A DNA stretch of 23,750 bases from a virus: positions 1 through 23,750 of the IMG/VR virus record IMGVR_UViG_3300048928_000138; one strand, 5' to 3'. The notes beneath the pieces were generated by a model. The model had not been told where the DNA came from and did no database searches. It worked only from the letters and a program-made list of their open reading frames with translations. The first letter of the stretch is position 1; each line of letters starts with the position of its first letter. A program made the position numbers and the translations under genes. Below are positions 23,096-23,750 of this stretch, one piece after another.

Positions 23096-23136
23096 CTGAA
23101 AAGGAAACCCCGGACAGCGGGGGCCGTACCGGGGTT
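23096..23136. repeat. Hairpin repeat copy 2 (A-rich plus AACCCCGG stem)
   Basis: CTGAAAAGGAAACCCCGGAC opens this copy. The 8-bp stem AACCCCGG (23106-23113) pairs with CCGGGGTT (23129-23136), again across a 15-nt loop. The opening CTGAA and the closing CCGGGG are each exactly 100 bases from their counterparts in copy 1, while the loop sequence differs. Conservation of stem and loop length with a changed loop suggests the structure is what is kept. Confidence 0.6.
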
Positions 23137-23373
23137 ACTCACGTTACATTCAAGCGGGGGCTGTGATGCCGTGAATAACCGCTATCTAGAGCGAAACAGT
23201 GCAGTGTCAATGGACGAGAGATCCAACTCTTTTCACTGACCTCGTGCAACATAGCGCGATTGGAAAACGCATTTTTTCTGTTCTCGGAGTTGTAATTGTC
23301 TATTGCAACGCGATTAGCTTAATTAGATAGGGACAAGAGGTGAAGTTTTCCTCGAAATATGGAGAGTTGTCGG

Positions 23374-23750
23374 GTGGCGTCACTTACTGACCAGAATGAG
23401 AAAATAGCCATCTTCATCAAATCATTGAAGGGAGGCGGTGCCGAAAGATCAACTGTGAACCTTGCTAATGCTCTTGCTGCGTCGGGAGTCGATGTCGATC
23501 TTTTGGTAGTCGATGAAAAAGGCGTTTTCCATGATCTGGTTTCCGACAAAGTTAATCTTATCAGACTACGCCAAGCCTCCTTCGTCCAAACAATGCGTAG
23601 TCTGTGGCGCTATCCGATGGACGTATTATACCTGCTGCGACTAATCGTTATTCCCAGCTCACCAAAGCCCGCAGCTGCCGTGCCGGCTTTGGCTGATTAT
23701 CTTCGCAATACTCGGCCTCGAGCGCTACTGACTGCTCTAGATTATGGTAA
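23374..23750 (+). CDS. GT4-like glycosyltransferase, 5' part (runs off the window)
   Basis: The first 125 codons show the GT-B N-terminal domain of family GT4 enzymes: KIAIFIKSLKGGGAERSTVN, with the GGGAER loop, followed by LANALAASGVDVDLLVVDEK. The usual order is strand, Gly loop, helix, strand, with the sugar-nucleotide site in the missing C-terminal half. Such enzymes build lipopolysaccharide or capsule. GTG at 23374 is preferred because GGAGAG lies eight bases upstream; an in-frame ATG at 23359 lacks such a site. It is probably a chromosomal gene next to the prophage, though phage-borne serotype-converting transferases exist. The frame is still open at base 23750. Confidence 0.8.
   Translation, partial: MASLTDQNEKIAIFIKSLKGGGAERSTVNLANALAASGVDVDLLVVDEKGVFHDLVSDKVNLIRLRQASFVQTMRSLWRYPMDVLYLLRLIVIPSSPKPAAAVPALADYLRNTRPRALLTALDYG

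Larger units (their letters stand above)
22936..23373. other. Intergenic stretch at the probable prophage-host junction
   Basis: No convincing gene is seen here. It holds the two hairpin repeats (22996-23136) and an AT-richer part from about 23240 to 23350. Promoter-like bases (TTGTCT at 23296 and TTGCAA at 23303 with TAATTA/TAGATA near 23320-23329) precede the glycosyltransferase gene but match consensus poorly. No tRNA is present and no attachment-site core can be named, because the other prophage end is outside the window. Confidence 0.5.

Noticed and set aside
22936-23373. A prophage attachment site core
   Set aside because: No tRNA end or direct repeat can be shown because the other end of the element is outside the window.
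1-23750. CRISPR array, insertion sequence or transposase
   Set aside because: No regularly spaced repeats of 25-40 bases and no transposase-like protein were found; the only repeats are the hairpin elements near the right end.

Overview
The window is most of the late (structural) region of a tailed prophage or temperate siphovirus, followed at the far right by what looks like a bacterial chromosomal gene. The host is most likely an alphaproteobacterium of the Hyphomicrobiales/Rhizobiales, perhaps the Brucella/Ochrobactrum group. That is inferred from the moderate GC, the small zinc-ribbon and small exported proteins on the left, and GTA-like tail chaperone genes. No rRNA or tRNA is present to fix the taxonomy.

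Left block (about 1-2960): small accessory genes, nearly all on the minus strand. They comprise a short conserved-looking hypothetical protein, two tiny Cx2C...Cx2C zinc-ribbon proteins (one on the plus strand), two single-helix membrane peptides, a small secreted protein, a small two-helix membrane protein, and a HEPN-like protein. The HEPN-like gene is divergent from the packaging operon with only 35 bp between the two start codons. A dyad-rich 100-bp stretch at 2299-2395 lies in this block.

Head module (2995-12335, plus strand): terminase small and large subunits, DUF1073-type portal, MuF-type minor head protein, HK97-gp10-like protein, DUF2213 protease-scaffold fusion with a likely nested scaffold start, capsid cement protein, DUF2184-type major capsid protein, then connector and neck proteins (including DUF4054-like and DUF3168-like). 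Genes are tightly coupled (ATGA, TGATG and TAATG junctions). Intrinsic terminators follow the capsid gene and precede the tail-tube gene.

Tail module (12410-22490, plus strand): tail tube protein with a C-terminal Ig-like domain, a GTA-type tail assembly chaperone with a probable -1 frameshift extension, tape measure protein, two distal-tail/baseplate proteins, an NlpC/P60-like (DUF6950-type) protein, a large J-like host-specificity protein, a separate tail fibre with a gp53-like tip, and a fibre-assembly-type chaperone.

Two minus-strand genes are embedded in this otherwise plus-strand late operon: 7548-7751 and 13794-14081. Each has its own strong ribosome binding site, and they look like morons. 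The right end (22491-23373) holds two small minus-strand genes and three related A-rich/CCCGG hairpin elements. It is followed by the 5' part of a GT4-like glycosyltransferase running off the window, which is the likely phage/host boundary. No integrase, repressor, holin/endolysin pair, tRNA, CRISPR array or insertion sequence is visible.
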